NCBI GenBank assembly: GCA_030265145.1
Contig: JARBES010000129.1
Location: 9,974,144-10,012,464 of the forward strand
Source: Strongylocentrotus pallidus
Lineage: Eukaryota; Echinodermata; Echinoidea; Camarodonta; Strongylocentrotidae
Direction of reading: 5' to 3'
Length of the DNA stretch: 38,321 nucleotides
Shown here in pieces: positions 17,601 through 27,872 of the stretch; the first letter of the stretch is position 1; each line of letters begins with the position of its first letter. Both the position numbers and the translations under genes were made by a program. The notes beneath the pieces were generated by a model. That model saw nothing but the letters and a program-made list of their open reading frames with translations. It was not told where the DNA came from and searched no databases.

Positions 17601-20600
17601 TGCTGTCCAGGCTTGAAATTGCTTGACTACATTCAAACAATGTAGCATTTATTCTCACTCGCAAGATCTATCTCTCATTGTATAACTGTTAATTGCACCA
17701 AAGTAATGAATGCTTTATTGTCAATGGGCCTTTGGTGTGTGCTTAGTCGACCGGGTAGTATGGACTCCTACATTCATCCAATGTGTTTGTTTCATGTGCA
17801 GATCAACAATGCTCTGATGTGGTACATGGGTGCAGAGAAGAAGGACTTTGACAGCCGATGGAAAGGATTCCTCATCATCAAGAAAGCCATGGAAGACAGG
17901 GTAAGCTTTAGCATGATGGAATGGGTTGAAATATTACCTCTATTTACTAATCCAAATGGAACCGGTTGAAATATTACATCTATTTACTAATTCAAATGGA
18001 ACCGGTTGAAATATTTATCTCTATTTACTAATCCAAATGGAACCGGTTGAAACATTATCTCAATTTACTAATCCAATTGGAACAGGTTGAAATATTACCT
18101 CTAATTACTAATCCAAATGGAATCGGTTGAAATATTACCTCTATTTACTAACCGAAATGGGACCGGTTGAAATATTACCTCTTTTTACTAATCAAAATGG
18201 AACCGGTTGAAATGTTACCTCTGTTTACTTATCAAAATGGAATCGGTTGAAACATTAACTCTACTTACTAATGGAAATCGTCAACCCTGGTGTTCGCCTC
18301 TGCTGCCACTAGTCTAGTTACCTATTTACAACATCCATGTAGAGAAATGCAATAGTATTTAAACGCACTAACCAAGCAAATATTCAAACTCCTGATATCT
18401 TATTGAAAAGTTGAGCGAGTAAGCAAGTCTTTCCAGGGTATTCCCATTAACCACAGGGTAGGATATAAAGTATTTGTAATATTGCCAGTGAATAATGATC
18501 GATTAATGGTTTTATATCAACCTGGGAAAGTTAATGGGTACCTTAAAGGAAGAAATTTCCTGAAATTAAGTCATTGAGTGATATTTATTAGCTGCCTACC
18601 TAAAGCTTGAGTGATGCTTTCCAAAGCACATGAATTTATTATGATTATATTTGTACAAAGGACAAATTCTATTAGGAGTTTTGATGAAATTTTGTCAGCA
18701 TCTTCTTGTCTGTAAAGAAATATTTGTCTTTGTTCAAACTAGCATGGTGTCATCATGTAATCCTGAATGTGTCTTTTTGTTCTTTTGAATATTTAACCTT
18801 AAATATAAAAAAAAATGTCATCATGATTTATAACATCTGAATTATCTTTTTCTCATCCTCAGTTACATGGGAAGAAGAGGCACCTGCGAGCCCTGTTGAT
18901 AGATCGGGTGTACCTCCAGCATGAGATGAGGATGCTGGTCCAGGCCAAGCATGTTTACACTGATCTTGATAAACAGATCCATAGTGATCTGTTCACACTG
19001 TCAACAAGCAGGTACAGTGAGGTAAGAATCAGTTTAATAGTTGAGACATGCTTTTGCTTATTCCGTGTGATGGTGTTCAATCCTTAAAGTTTTTATATAA
19101 CCTGTGAGTCTTAGTCACATCGGCCACTATGGGATATAGAGAGGTAAATATCAGTCAGGTGAAGTGTACATTAACTGAGGCATTGTATGTGTTTGACCAT
19201 TTTGTGTGGAAAAAGCCTGTGGCCATCAGCAGGTAAAGTGAGGTAAGATTGAGAGGTTGATAAGCTTGAATGTGATGTGTATCTAGATGTAGATCGGAAC
19301 ACTGCAAGGAATGCTCACACTGGTTATCAGCTGGTACTGTGAGAAAAGAATCGTTAGATGAGAAATGCATGGTTATAATTTAGTCTAAACCTTAAAGTAA
19401 GGACAAATCCAAGCATGTTTCCACTGGTTGCATACATACAGTGATGTAACATGTATGATGAGACATCACTAGACGTAAGTGAACTGGATGGGGAGGGCTG
19501 AAATCACTGTGCCAATTGCTTCAGGCTTTACTGAATCAAAGATATATGGTTAGGTTTTTAGTTGGGTTATATGTAAGCTTTTAATGACGTCGAGATTAGA
19601 GTTAGGTACAGAGATTGGTCAAAGGTTGAAATTCAGTGTAGGACACTGACTGTAGATCAATCATCACTAGAGTGTGTGTCACTGTCATATAACTGAACTA
19701 AGTTGTAATCGTGTAGTGAAGCTTTAACCAGCATTGATTTGATGGTTTGGTTTGTTTTACCTGACTACTAAGAAAGCATGTGTATGCTTGTAAGTAAGCA
19801 ACCAGGGGACCGACGTCTTTAAGTCCTCTCCGAGAGACTTGGTAATGTGGATTAATGCCTTACCAAAGGGAACTAGTGCATCAACATGAGTCCGGGAGCT
19901 CCTGGTTACAAGACCACTGCTGTACCACTGAGCCACCGCTTCTCCAACAAGCTGCAATGCATTCACCTTTGTCTGTTTGTCTTCCTTGTGAACGAATGCA
20001 GGTGCGTAAAAAGGCCCAGATCATGCTGTTCAAGATGATGGATCACTTTGTGTCATCAGTGAGGCTAATCATTCCTAAGGTCTTGGTCAACCTCAAGCCA
20101 GACACAGACATCCCACATCACCAGTTCAAGGTAAAATATTCAATTTTTGTATGCCCCCATTCTATGGCCCTGAATCAGTTGGCCAATACCAACAGTTGAT
20201 AAGTAACAGGATATACATTCAACTTTAAGCTGCTGCCAATTTCTTTTCTCCTCCAGCAGAGTGATTAGCCAGTCACGATGATTATATTTACATTTAGGAT
20301 GCACACTTCTATTCTAAAGGATGCTTTGGCCAACTGGCTTGTGCGTAGCAATTAGCAAGTGATACTATGTTTCACCCAAGAATTGTAATGATGTACTCAA
20401 TTTTGGAGATTCTGTATCTTTTCCTGAAATGGAACTGGGCACATGCGTTAAGAAGTGTGTTTTGAAAAAAGAATTAAGTTTAATCCTTATTCAACAATGA
20501 AGCAGAACTCGAACTAAAAATTTGAGTCTTAGAAGTTTGTTCATGGTAACTGTTCTTTAACCAAGTGGAAAAGGTGGACTTGTATTTATGATATCACAAT

Positions 20601-23600
20601 TTATGTTCTGCTACAGGGAGCCCTCTACGTCCTAAGTGGGTACAGCATGAACAGCACCTGGGCATGCCTCCCTTACTGGTCAATCCTGAAAGATGTATGG
20701 TTAGGACTGGTCAATGCTGGTCACTCTGAGAAGCTGTCCATCATGAAGGTCTTAGCTCAGGTCATGATGAAGATCAACAAGGTCTTTGACACGTCGGCCA
20801 TCACGGTCAAGGTTTGTACCCAACGATGTATTTCAGTTTGCGGAATATATAACATTTTTCATCAGGTCTTTTTTGTATTGCAGTGAAAGTCTTTTTCAAG
20901 TGCCTATTGAACTATTATATTAAATTTGTATGAGTTATTATACAGTGAAACATGTATATATAGACTGCCTAAAGGACACATTGAAGCAGTGCAATGCAAC
21001 CATTGTCTGGAAAAATGTATTGATCCACTAAATAAATGAAGTACTGTGTGTCTAACAGAAGAGTGCGAATAGATGAGTGCGAATAGATGCACTGCCATCG
21101 GATGTACATCTCTAGAATGCAAGTTTACTCCATCTACACAAAATATTCCAGTTCAAGTGTTTTCTAAGTTGTAAGCAGTTTGTAAAACATTACACCTTCT
21201 CCATATTATTTCTGTTTCCCATCTTCATGAAACTGAAGAAAAAAAAGGAAGACAGAACTTTTAGTCTGTGCCCTTCTGCCAGGCACATAATTAAATTACC
21301 AATATTTGCAGTATATTAGGAAATCAATTTAAGTACTTTCTTTTCCTTACTAGGTTTCAGATGGTGCCAGGAGCAAGGCCAGTGATTTGGTACAGGGTTT
21401 GAACATCAGCGTAACACCTGAGAGAGACTCAGCATCAGTACAGAGGTTACAGGAACACAATCAAAGCAACATGAGGTGAGGAGAATACTTCCAGAAGAAA
21501 TTACTTAATTCTACATTATCAGGATAGCAGTAAACGAATAAAAAGTGAACTACCCATAAAAGTTTTCTTTTAAGTCTTCTAACAAGAAAGAGCAAATTGT
21601 ATGCCAATAAAAAATAAGTGAAATGTATCTACCATCATCACAGTATCTACCATCAAAGTTTTAATTATGTATTTGCATTTTTAACCTTCAATAGTAAGTG
21701 TGTAGTCCAGACCTAAAATCTCTCTCATTTTTGTATGGAATTGAATGGTCCAGAATGGAATTGGAGGGGTAAGACATTGTTCATCTTTTTAAATTTAATG
21801 AGGTCTATGTGCTCTTGGCACCTGCCAAGATGATAATGTCAAGAACATATTGTGCATAAAGTGAGATGGCTTAGGCAGCAGATGATGTGTTGTTCCACCA
21901 TATGAATGGTCTTGAAGAATGTTTTGTTTTTCTTTGAATTTCGATTAAATCAAGGTCTAATCCTATATACTTTTATTACAGAGTGTACAACGAGCTGGTA
22001 GCAGAGCTGGTGGATCTAATAGAGCAAGGCAAACTGTAAGTAAACTACTTCATGAAGAAATTTACCAGTGAATGATAACACATTGATCAAAACTTGAGTA
22101 GTATGCCTGAATAATTGATCAAGATAGTTTGATGTTTGTAGTTTTCATATTCATAATTATGGCTCAAATTTTAGTAGATTACATAATTGTCACTTTGTTT
22201 ATCTGTTAACGTGATTATTTCTAGGTTCATTCTGCGTTTGATGCTATTTATACGTCGTTGATAATGTATTATTTTGTGATTTGACATCAATGTGTTTGAT
22301 CAGAATTTAGAGTTTACTTAAGATTTGATTTAGTTTTGGATTTAATATCAGTACATTTGATTTGATTTTACATGACTAGATTAATTACCTTCCACTTTTT
22401 TCATTCCGTGTGTCCTCTAGGCGATGGAAGTTTTCTCAGATGGCAGCAAGCCTCCTCCGTCTTCAGCTGAGGGTAGACACCCCTCCACCGATCCCGGTCA
22501 TACGGCTCTTCACGTCCCTCCTTGTACATGACACTCTTAACCTAAGAAAGGTAAGCGGTGCTTGGATTTGAAGCCACTATGTTCTCGTGAATATGATCAT
22601 TAGGGAATAGTTATGCTTGAAAGAGAAGAGAGGCTAGTTGAAAGAGTGGAAAGAGTAAATAGAGGAAGAGTAAGAGTAAGATTTAGAGGGGGAGAAAAAG
22701 GGACCATTTCATGAGGAAATGTTCTTTTGATTATAGAAAAATCTCATTGATATAGAGGGGAAATTATTGAGTTTTTTTTTTTTTTTCCTGATGGATCAAG
22801 ATCAGTTGAAATCTATATTCTACTCCAGACACACGCTTTACGGATATACTATCAAATATATGATGACAATTTCTTCTTCCACCAGTATTGATTCATACAC
22901 GGCCTGTTGTATTTTAACGGCTCATTTATTTCATGAAATGGCATGCAGGAGTTGGCAACTCATTATGAACAAATTTTTGAATGTTCAATCTTTGAGTGCT
23001 TTATAAACCAAACGATAAAAAATGTTGGTTCTATGCAGTGTGCCACAACAAATGTATTTTAGATGAAAGTCTTTATATACATCTTGAAACCATTCATCAC
23101 ACAAACATTATTGCATCTATTCTTCTATCCCCCAGCTTGCCATTTCAGCCATGGGTGCAATAATGAAGCAACTGAAGCGTCCACACAAGAAGGTGCCCCT
23201 GGATCCCTACGCCACAGCTGGGTGCCCCGCCCCTCCTGACAACGCCCTACCCAACCCCGGGGAGCGGCCGGACAACAAGTGGACCCAGTACCAGTGTGAC
23301 AGGTTACCCACCACCCAGGAGAAGTGGGACCAGTGTGTGTTCGTCGAGAAGACCCACTGGGGCTACTATAAATGGCCCAAGTAAGTTGTTGCCTGAAAAG
23401 CCAGTTAATGACATCACCTTGGATGTCTGAATGAGTGGCATTAACTCTTTTGCTTATAATAATAATAATAATAATAATATGTCTTGTTTACCCAGTGTAG
23501 CATTATCAGTCTTCATACTGTTCTCCCTGAGGGCCCTGCAATCATATTATTACCCCGGCTTTAACCAAGCTACCATTAAAAGGTGCTCAAGCATTCAAGG

Positions 23601-26397
23601 AATTAGTTCCTACCGGGTATCCATTTACCTCACCTGGGTAGAGTATGGCAAATGTAGATTAATGTCTTGCCAAAGGACATTAGTGCAGCGGCGGGACTCG
23701 AACCGGGAACCATGCGATCCACAGTCCGTTGACGTATCCACTGGACCACAACACCTCCACAGATAAAAGTATGCTGGGAGAAGAACAATGACATGACGGC
23801 GTGAACATTGATTGATTTAGTGGCAGATCCAAAAAGGGAGGGGCACAGGGGGGCAGTGACCCTCCCTCCCTCCCTTGATCTTTGGTTTCGATCTGGTATT
23901 GGGTTAGGTTTAGGATTTCCATTGAGTTTGGTGTTGGATCCAGGGTCGAAGGTGGGAATGGAGTCAGTGTTTACATATTGACCACTGCGCAATTCAGTGG
24001 GTTATAAAACCAATGTCTGACATTCTCACTGTGATCTAATACCCTTGAAACAAACTCTCCCTTTGCCACAGGAACATGCAGATCTACGCTCCATTCGATG
24101 AACAGCCCAAGCTAGACCGTAGCAGAGAGGAGCTGTCTGAGACGGAACAGATCATCTATGATCACTTCAGCAATGCAGAGTTTGTTGAGAAACTAGTAGG
24201 CTACCTGTCCTTAGAAGATAAGAAAGGAAGAGACAAGTTTGACAACAAGAAATACACAGTCTTCAAGGTAAGTAAAGAATTGGACATTGCAGGATCCTTT
24301 CTTAAGATATTGCAATTATATCAGATAAAGAAATGTAACATGTAAAATTCTCCTGATTAGGATCCCTCAAAGTTGTGTGTTAAGTAACATTGTGATTGTG
24401 TAGATTACTAAAATTCCTAATCAGAGAAAAGGCCCAGTAGGCTGCAAATTGCAGTGATGTTGGGCCAGTGGCATCTTATTTTAGAAAAAGGGCTGTTTCC
24501 CTATTGTACAGGACCATTAAACTTCACCTCATGTTGCCCCCAATACCATTCTGGGTAAGACATACACTCATGCTTCTGAATCTGCTTTTCACTTGGTTGC
24601 ATTGTTTTTGCTCTTAGATAATTGGAAATGGAATTCGACCTGTTGGTAAACACAATTGCTAAATTGGGAATTCAACTGAAAATGTTTGATAATGGCTGTT
24701 TTTTTAAAAAAGGCTGTTATTAAAAATTGTGAATGTTCTTAAAAAATTATGTAATTAATAATTATATTGATTAAAAATTCTCTGCAATGGAAAAACTGTA
24801 ATGGGATAGTCAAAATTGCTGCCTGAAATTGTTTAAAAAGAGCACACATGGTAAAAATATAAAGGTTTTATGCCAGCAGTTTTACCAATGCAAATGCATC
24901 AACTGTAACGTTAATAATTGTCTGAAATTATAATTTATTTTAAATTTGAATATTCATCGAAAGTTGTTCCGATTGTTCTATTCTGACTTAATTTTACCGT
25001 AAAACACTGGTTTTTTTCTCAGGGACTGTTCCGTAACTTTGGGGACACTTTCCTGCCAGTCTTCCAGCCCCACATAGAAAGGTTGTCCAAGGAGGCACTA
25101 GAGAGTAGTCAGCGGAGTATGATGGAGATGATGGCTGGTGTTATACGAGGCAGCAAGCACTGGGGCTTTCAAAAGGTATTCTTTACTGGTCAAACAGCAA
25201 CATGTCTTTATCCATTAGTTCAAGGAGCTCAAACTGTGCAAACATTTATATCATATAGATTTGATCTGGTTTTCATGAATTATGAAGTAAGAGATCATTG
25301 AACAGTGTTGCGTTGTGATGAACAATAAAGATAAAGATACTATGATTGCAAACTTGTCTCATAGACTTTGATTTGTTAAACAAGTTGATAAACTTATGGC
25401 CCGATACGGGTTAAAATATAATGCATCATCAACTGTGGTAGGAAACCAGCTAGACTAGGGTCCTGTTGCATACACCTTACCATTTATGGTAATTTTACCA
25501 TTAATGGTAACTACCCCGATTTGATTGGCTGTTGAGTGATGTTGCCATAGTAGTTTATATTGATGGCAAATTTACCATCAATGGTAAGTTTTATGCAATG
25601 GGGCCCTGGCTTCAAAAGGGAAATATCCATGTTTTTAGAAGTGGATTAGATAATTATTTGATTTGATTAAATTATTAGTATATGCTGTAGTTGTAATTGT
25701 AGTTTCCCCTTTTTTTAAAAATTTGTTATTATGATAACTCAAGAATGCATCATCGCGTTAACATTAACTTTGATCACTCAAACTGGAGTGTGTAAATAAC
25801 ATGTAGGTTTTGACAGTAATCTAATGTGTTTTTCCCCCTCTTTCCCCATCCCACAATTTTTATTTTCCAGACCAAGAACCTATGGGAGACTGTGTTGCTA
25901 CCTGCTATGAAGACATCATTGTCCTTGGTAACAGCAGAGACCATCATAGATTGGGGGATGTGCATGGCTACGTCATGTGAGAGTAGAGACCCTCGTAAGC
26001 TACACTGGCTGTTTGAATGGCTCACCCAACAACCAATCAGTGAAGATGAGGAAAGGGGGTCTTTCCTTGATTCAAGGTAAAAAGGGGAGCAGGAAAGTGT
26101 AATTTCACTGTAGATTCTAAGAATAAATCAAATAAATCATTTATATCTTAGTGTAATTGTACTGTTTGTTGTCTTTCAGACAAATTTGAAATTGGTTGTA
26201 AGGTATCGATGTTCATGTAGAAATTTTGATTTTCTCAATTCTAGATATTCACCTGAATGTTAAGTGGCTTAAAGATGTCATGTTCTTACAGAATATCATT
26301 TTTTGTCACTTTGGTTATTGAATTTTGTTAGATTCTGCTATTAAATTCACGCAGTCAGGTTTCATGTAATGGTTTTCTTGCTGTATACATCTCTATA

Positions 26398-26439
<42 letters not shown>

Positions 26440-27829
26440 CCTCCCTCCCTCCCTCCCTCTCTCTCCCTCCAAGTTATATAATTCATTATGGACTTCTTTC
26501 AGACAAAATTAATTTTCACTGTACATAATATGTTGGCCTTTTGAAAAACTGTCTGTTTATGTAATCAAAGAATTGTGTAATGGAGAAAATGTCACAAGAA
26601 TATGCTAATTTGAAGGGAATGAGAGTATGACTATAAAAGTGTGCAAAGCCAAGTTTTGACTTTCTTCATCTCTGATTGTCTCCTCAGCCGTCTGTTCATC
26701 CTTCAAGGTGGTTTGTTTCAGCAGGAGTGGAGAGTACCAGGTCTTCATCACAGACTGTTAGGCTACATACGGCAGCATCTTACCCACAGCTACAAGAACG
26801 TCAGGGACAAGATCGGCAGGTAATAATATGAATAATAAAAACGGTGCTTATAAAGCCCTTACCACCGAATTCTCTAAGCGCTATAAGAACCATGATGGTA
26901 CAAGCTGTGTGCAAGATCTGTACTTCTGGAAATGATGTGATGTAGCTTCTTTCCTTTTTTTTTATTTTTATTTTTAACTGGACTTTAATAATCACTGAGA
27001 GGTTTAGGGTCCAATCTTAGGAAGTACTTACTTTGGCAAGAAATTAGTCAATGCACATGTATTTGGCTAGTGCCTGGCTGTAGCTAGTGTAATAACATTG
27101 GAGTGTGAAGAGCGAGATGGATTTGGGCACTGAACAAGATTACTATTTTTATAGAGTTAAGTTATTATTAGAGTTAAGCAAAATTAGTTACTACATGTAC
27201 ATGTATGTTGTATGAAAACTGAGCACTAGTACATCAGTCAGGATCTTTTCCTGAAATGCCCATATGAAATTGAAAAGCTGTGTAGTTTAAACTTCTCTTG
27301 GGTCACTATTATTAAACTACCACTGAAAAAAACAATCCCTCCCCACCCCCCTCTTGTGGGTCATTACCTCCTAGAACAATCAATACGATTATCACCCACA
27401 GGTATGAATATCATGCATGTAGTTGTCCAGGAGGTAGCTTTTCGAGAGGGTGATTTTGTTAAGAACTAACTACTTTGGGAGGTGGGGGTAGTTAAAGGAG
27501 TGGTAACTTTTTTTTTTCAGTGATAAATTGCCTAGATGGAGGTGGTCCATGAGAACCACTCACAGCTCCAACATCCCAAGCAATGCCTTTCAATAGAATC
27601 AACATCTCGCATTTTCTCACCAGCTTCCTGGTCATGATCTTCATGTACGACAACGCCTGGTCCCGTGAGAACCAGACGTCCTCCCCTCACCGCCAAGAGT
27701 TTCTAGAATCCATCCTACCCCAGATGGCCCCCCTGGCCAACATAGACGTCTGGGGAGCTATCCAGGTCTCAGATGAAGAGAAGGCGGAGGATGATGAGAG
27801 GAAGAAGGTCATTAGGCTGTGTAAGACAG
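11545..27829 (+). CDS. PSME4: PSME4 (PA200) exons E2-E22, haplotype 2, block 2
   Basis: Twenty-one exons, uninterrupted by gaps, encode the same stretch of PA200 that is split between the two flanking blocks. Exon lengths and phases are identical to the other copy. I count only six amino-acid differences (one in E9, four in E14, one in E20) against dozens of synonymous ones, so both copies are under purifying selection and neither looks like a pseudogene. This block bridges E13 to E14 directly, proving the exon order. It lacks E1, because it begins in the intron before E2, and E23-E26, because it ends after E22. I read it as the second allele rather than a tandem paralogue. Confidence 0.95.
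12126..12279 (+). CDS. PSME4: PSME4 exon E3 (H2)
   Basis: Same protein as 1874-2027. Its AAG|GTCAGA donor is the first of five identical ones created by a 31-bp tandem repeat that starts exactly at the splice junction (12280-12404). The donor chosen here preserves the frame into E4. Confidence 0.94.
12280..12404 (+). repeat. 31-bp tandem repeat copying the E3 splice donor
   Basis: Four units (31, 32, 31, 31 bp) built on GTCAGAAGAATGTCATGG, each ending TACAAG so that the next GTCAGA forms a perfect donor context. Donors fall at 12280, 12311, 12343, 12374 and 12405. The other haplotype has one unit (2028-2058). Use of the third donor would add 63 bases (21 codons) without a stop. The others shift the frame. 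Confidence 0.9.
12887..12985 (+). CDS. PSME4: PSME4 exon E4 (H2)
   Basis: Differs from 2823-2921 by one synonymous change. The intron (12986-13576) repeats the two E5-like stretches seen in the other haplotype (about 13325-13370 and 13436-13480). Confidence 0.95.
13577..13714 (+). CDS. PSME4: PSME4 exon E5 (H2)
   Basis: Identical protein to 3517-3654, with synonymous differences only. The intron (13715-14627) holds a hairpin-rich insertion at about 13732-13960 where the other haplotype has a different foldback element, plus about 370 bp at about 14220-14590 with no recognisable content. Confidence 0.95.
13732..13960. mobile_element. Hairpin-rich insertion, H2 only
   Basis: Contains GGTCATTAGT near 13732 and its inverse ACTAATGAC near 13847, a nested AATAATACAC/GTGTATTATT stem, the palindrome GGGCATTATGCCC, and a CTAATGACTGGTCATTAG palindrome. 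It is absent from the other haplotype. It reads as a foldback MITE, with boundaries uncertain on the right. Confidence 0.6.
14628..14843 (+). CDS. PSME4: PSME4 exon E6 (H2)
   Basis: Same protein as 4101-4316, with six synonymous differences. The intron (14844-15693) contains the GAT-rich tract (about 15300-15510) and a retroposed fragment at 15510-15655. Confidence 0.96.
15510..15655 (+). mobile_element. 5'-truncated retroposon fragment, H2 only
   Basis: About 145 bp ending in GGCTAAATAAATAATAATAA and an AAT repeat tail, inserted between CTGCTGCTG and ATGATAGAAAG, which are adjacent in the other haplotype (near 5027). The tail and one-sided truncation fit a LINE or SINE 3' end. Family not recognised. 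Confidence 0.65.
15694..15848 (+). CDS. PSME4: PSME4 exon E7 (H2)
   Basis: Same protein as 5245-5399. The intron (15849-16416) has about 290 bp (about 16045-16335, including a C homopolymer near 16229-16242) that the other haplotype lacks. I see no element structure in it. Confidence 0.95.
16417..16512 (+). CDS. PSME4: PSME4 exon E8 (H2)
   Basis: Same protein as 5707-5802 with synonymous changes only. In the intron (16513-17203) I see only AT-rich sequence with small indels against the other copy. Confidence 0.95.
17204..17375 (+). CDS. PSME4: PSME4 exon E9 (H2)
   Basis: As 6357-6528 except that codon 17268-17270 is GGG (Gly) where the other haplotype has AGG (Arg). The intron (17376-17801) is shorter than its partner and lacks the AAT insertion. 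Confidence 0.95.
17802..17900 (+). CDS. PSME4: PSME4 exon E10 (H2)
   Basis: One synonymous difference from 7447-7545. The intron (17901-18862) again begins with the 40-bp minisatellite. Confidence 0.95.
17915..18276. repeat. 40-bp minisatellite, nine units (H2)
   Basis: Nine units of close to 40 bp, mostly GGAACCGGTTGAAATATTAC then CTCTATTTACTAATCCAAAT. Equal unit number to 7561-7920 but different unit variants, so units have turned over or mutated since the haplotypes split. Confidence 0.92.
18863..19021 (+). CDS. PSME4: PSME4 exon E11 (H2)
   Basis: Same protein as 8466-8624, two synonymous differences. The intron (19022-20001) has the empty TTAA site at 19171-19174 and the shared SINE at 19754-19945. 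Confidence 0.95.
19171..19174. other. Empty TTAA target site
   Basis: GTGTACA-TTAA-CTGAGGCATTGTATG aligns to both flanks of the 371-bp element at 8783-9153, showing the pre-insertion state with a single TTAA. Confidence 0.88.
19754..19945 (-). mobile_element. tRNA-derived SINE (H2 copy)
   Basis: Allelic copy of the SINE at 9751-9950, with the tRNA-like head at the right end and the AGTTCCCTTTGGTAAGGCAT body. It has small internal deletions in the head, including the B-box area. Confidence 0.68.
20002..20130 (+). CDS. PSME4: PSME4 exon E12 (H2)
   Basis: One synonymous difference from 10008-10136. I see nothing notable in the intron (20131-20616). Confidence 0.95.
20617..20811 (+). CDS. PSME4: PSME4 exon E13 (H2)
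   Basis: Same protein as 10645-10839. The intron to E14 (20812-21353) is unbroken here and shows the empty site of the second TTAA element at 20981-20984. It gives the true link between E13 and E14. Confidence 0.95.
20981..20984. other. Empty site of TTAA element copy 2 (TTGA)
   Basis: GGACACA-TTGA-AGCAGTGCAATG matches the left flank at 11015-11025 and the right flank from 28294. The site reads TTGA, so this haplotype differs by one base from the TTAA target. Confidence 0.8.
21354..21475 (+). CDS. PSME4: PSME4 exon E14 (H2)
   Basis: Encodes [20 protein letters not shown] and continues through [17 protein letters not shown]. It aligns by position to the poorly conserved human SPEKIKEGIKRQQEKNADAL stretch. 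Four residues differ from the H1 copy (I/V, V/I, R/K, D/E), most of the protein variation in the window. The intron (21476-21981) holds nothing I recognise. Confidence 0.92.
21982..22035 (+). CDS. PSME4: PSME4 exon E15 (H2)
   Basis: A 54-bp micro-exon encoding [18 protein letters not shown], matching the human NYENLVDTLLDGVEQRNL. Split codons at both ends. The intron (22036-22420) is AT-rich. Confidence 0.92.
22421..22550 (+). CDS. PSME4: PSME4 exon E16 (H2)
   Basis: Encodes [17 protein letters not shown] and [18 protein letters not shown]. The intron (22551-23135) is AT-rich with a poly-T run near 22773. Confidence 0.94.
23136..23380 (+). CDS. PSME4: PSME4 exon E17 (H2)
   Basis: The longest exon here and clearly more GC-rich than its surroundings. 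It encodes [27 protein letters not shown] and [16 protein letters not shown], the last nearly identical to human. The intron (23381-24071) carries a SINE present in this haplotype only. Confidence 0.96.
23456..23762 (-). mobile_element. tRNA-derived SINE with ATT tail, H2 only
   Basis: On the minus strand it starts with a tRNA-like head with A box TGGTCCAGTGGATA and B box GGTTCGAGTCC. A body with ACTAATGTCCTTTGGCAAGA follows, and it ends in an ATT repeat tail (23457-23480). The other haplotype goes straight from TTTGTTTAT to GAAAGTATGC (near 30686), so this is a clean polymorphic insertion. The body motif resembles the conserved centre of some marine-animal SINEs (inference). Confidence 0.85.
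24072..24267 (+). CDS. PSME4: PSME4 exon E18 (H2)
   Basis: Encodes [20 protein letters not shown] and [13 protein letters not shown], strongly conserved in PA200. The intron (24268-25022) is AT-rich with no recognised content. Confidence 0.96.
25023..25175 (+). CDS. PSME4: PSME4 exon E19 (H2)
   Basis: Encodes [14 protein letters not shown] and [13 protein letters not shown], matching the human GIFRNFDDAFLPVL and GLIRGSKHWTFEK. The intron (25176-25870) carries a palindromic element at 25456-25608. Confidence 0.96.
25456..25608. mobile_element. CTTACCAT foldback element (H2 copy)
   Basis: An imperfect palindrome of about 153 bp. The left arm AGGGTCCTGTTGCATACACC runs into TTACCATTTATGGTAATTTT. 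The right arm mirrors it with CCATCAATGGTAAGTTTTAT and GCAATGGGGCCCT. GATTGGCTGTTGAGTGATG is at the core. The allelic copy is at about 32390-32532. Confidence 0.8.
25871..26076 (+). CDS. PSME4: PSME4 exon E20 (H2)
   Basis: Encodes [20 protein letters not shown] and LHWLFEWL, matching the human [19 protein letters not shown]. Codon 25904-25906 is GCT (Ala), Ser in the other haplotype. The intron (26077-26687) contains a CT microsatellite. Confidence 0.96.
26398..26470. repeat. CT/CCCT microsatellite, H2 expanded
   Basis: About 70 bp of CT then CCCT repeats. The other haplotype has only a short CTCTCTTTCTC remnant near 33450. Confidence 0.9.
26688..26819 (+). CDS. PSME4: PSME4 exon E21 (H2)
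   Basis: Encodes [20 protein letters not shown] and [10 protein letters not shown], matching the human [20 protein letters not shown] and VYKNVRERIG. Its donor reads GTAATA rather than the GTAAGA of the other haplotype, because of an insertion four bases into the intron. Confidence 0.95.
26824..26890. mobile_element. 67-bp insertion next to the E21 donor, H2 only
   Basis: Sequence from TAATATGAATAATAAAAACG to CTAAGCGCTATAA lies between GTAA and GAACCATGATG, which are adjacent in the other haplotype (33811). Read on the minus strand it ends in an ATT-rich tail, suggesting a retroposed fragment related to 6907-6973. Confidence 0.6.
27330..27535. repeat. Imperfect inverted repeat in intron E21-E22 (H2)
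   Basis: TACCACTGAAAAAAA near 27319 pairs loosely with TTTTTTTTTTCAGTGATAA near 27508, and CCCTCCCCACCCCC pairs with GGGAGGTGGGGG. The other haplotype has the same structure (about 34380-34600). Possibly an old foldback element. Low certainty. Confidence 0.35.
27624..27829 (+). CDS. PSME4: PSME4 exon E22 (H2)
   Basis: Encodes [16 protein letters not shown] and [15 protein letters not shown] and ends in phase 1. It is the last exon of this block. Homology to the other haplotype continues only to about 27872. Confidence 0.94.
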
Positions 27830-27872
27830 GTGAGTCCTCCCTTACCCTGTGTGGCTAGAAGAAGGGCATAAG

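Noticed and set aside
23680-23762. A tRNA gene on the minus strand
   Set aside because: A and B boxes are present, but the sequence continues into a SINE body with an ATT tail and is absent from the other allele, so it is a SINE head.
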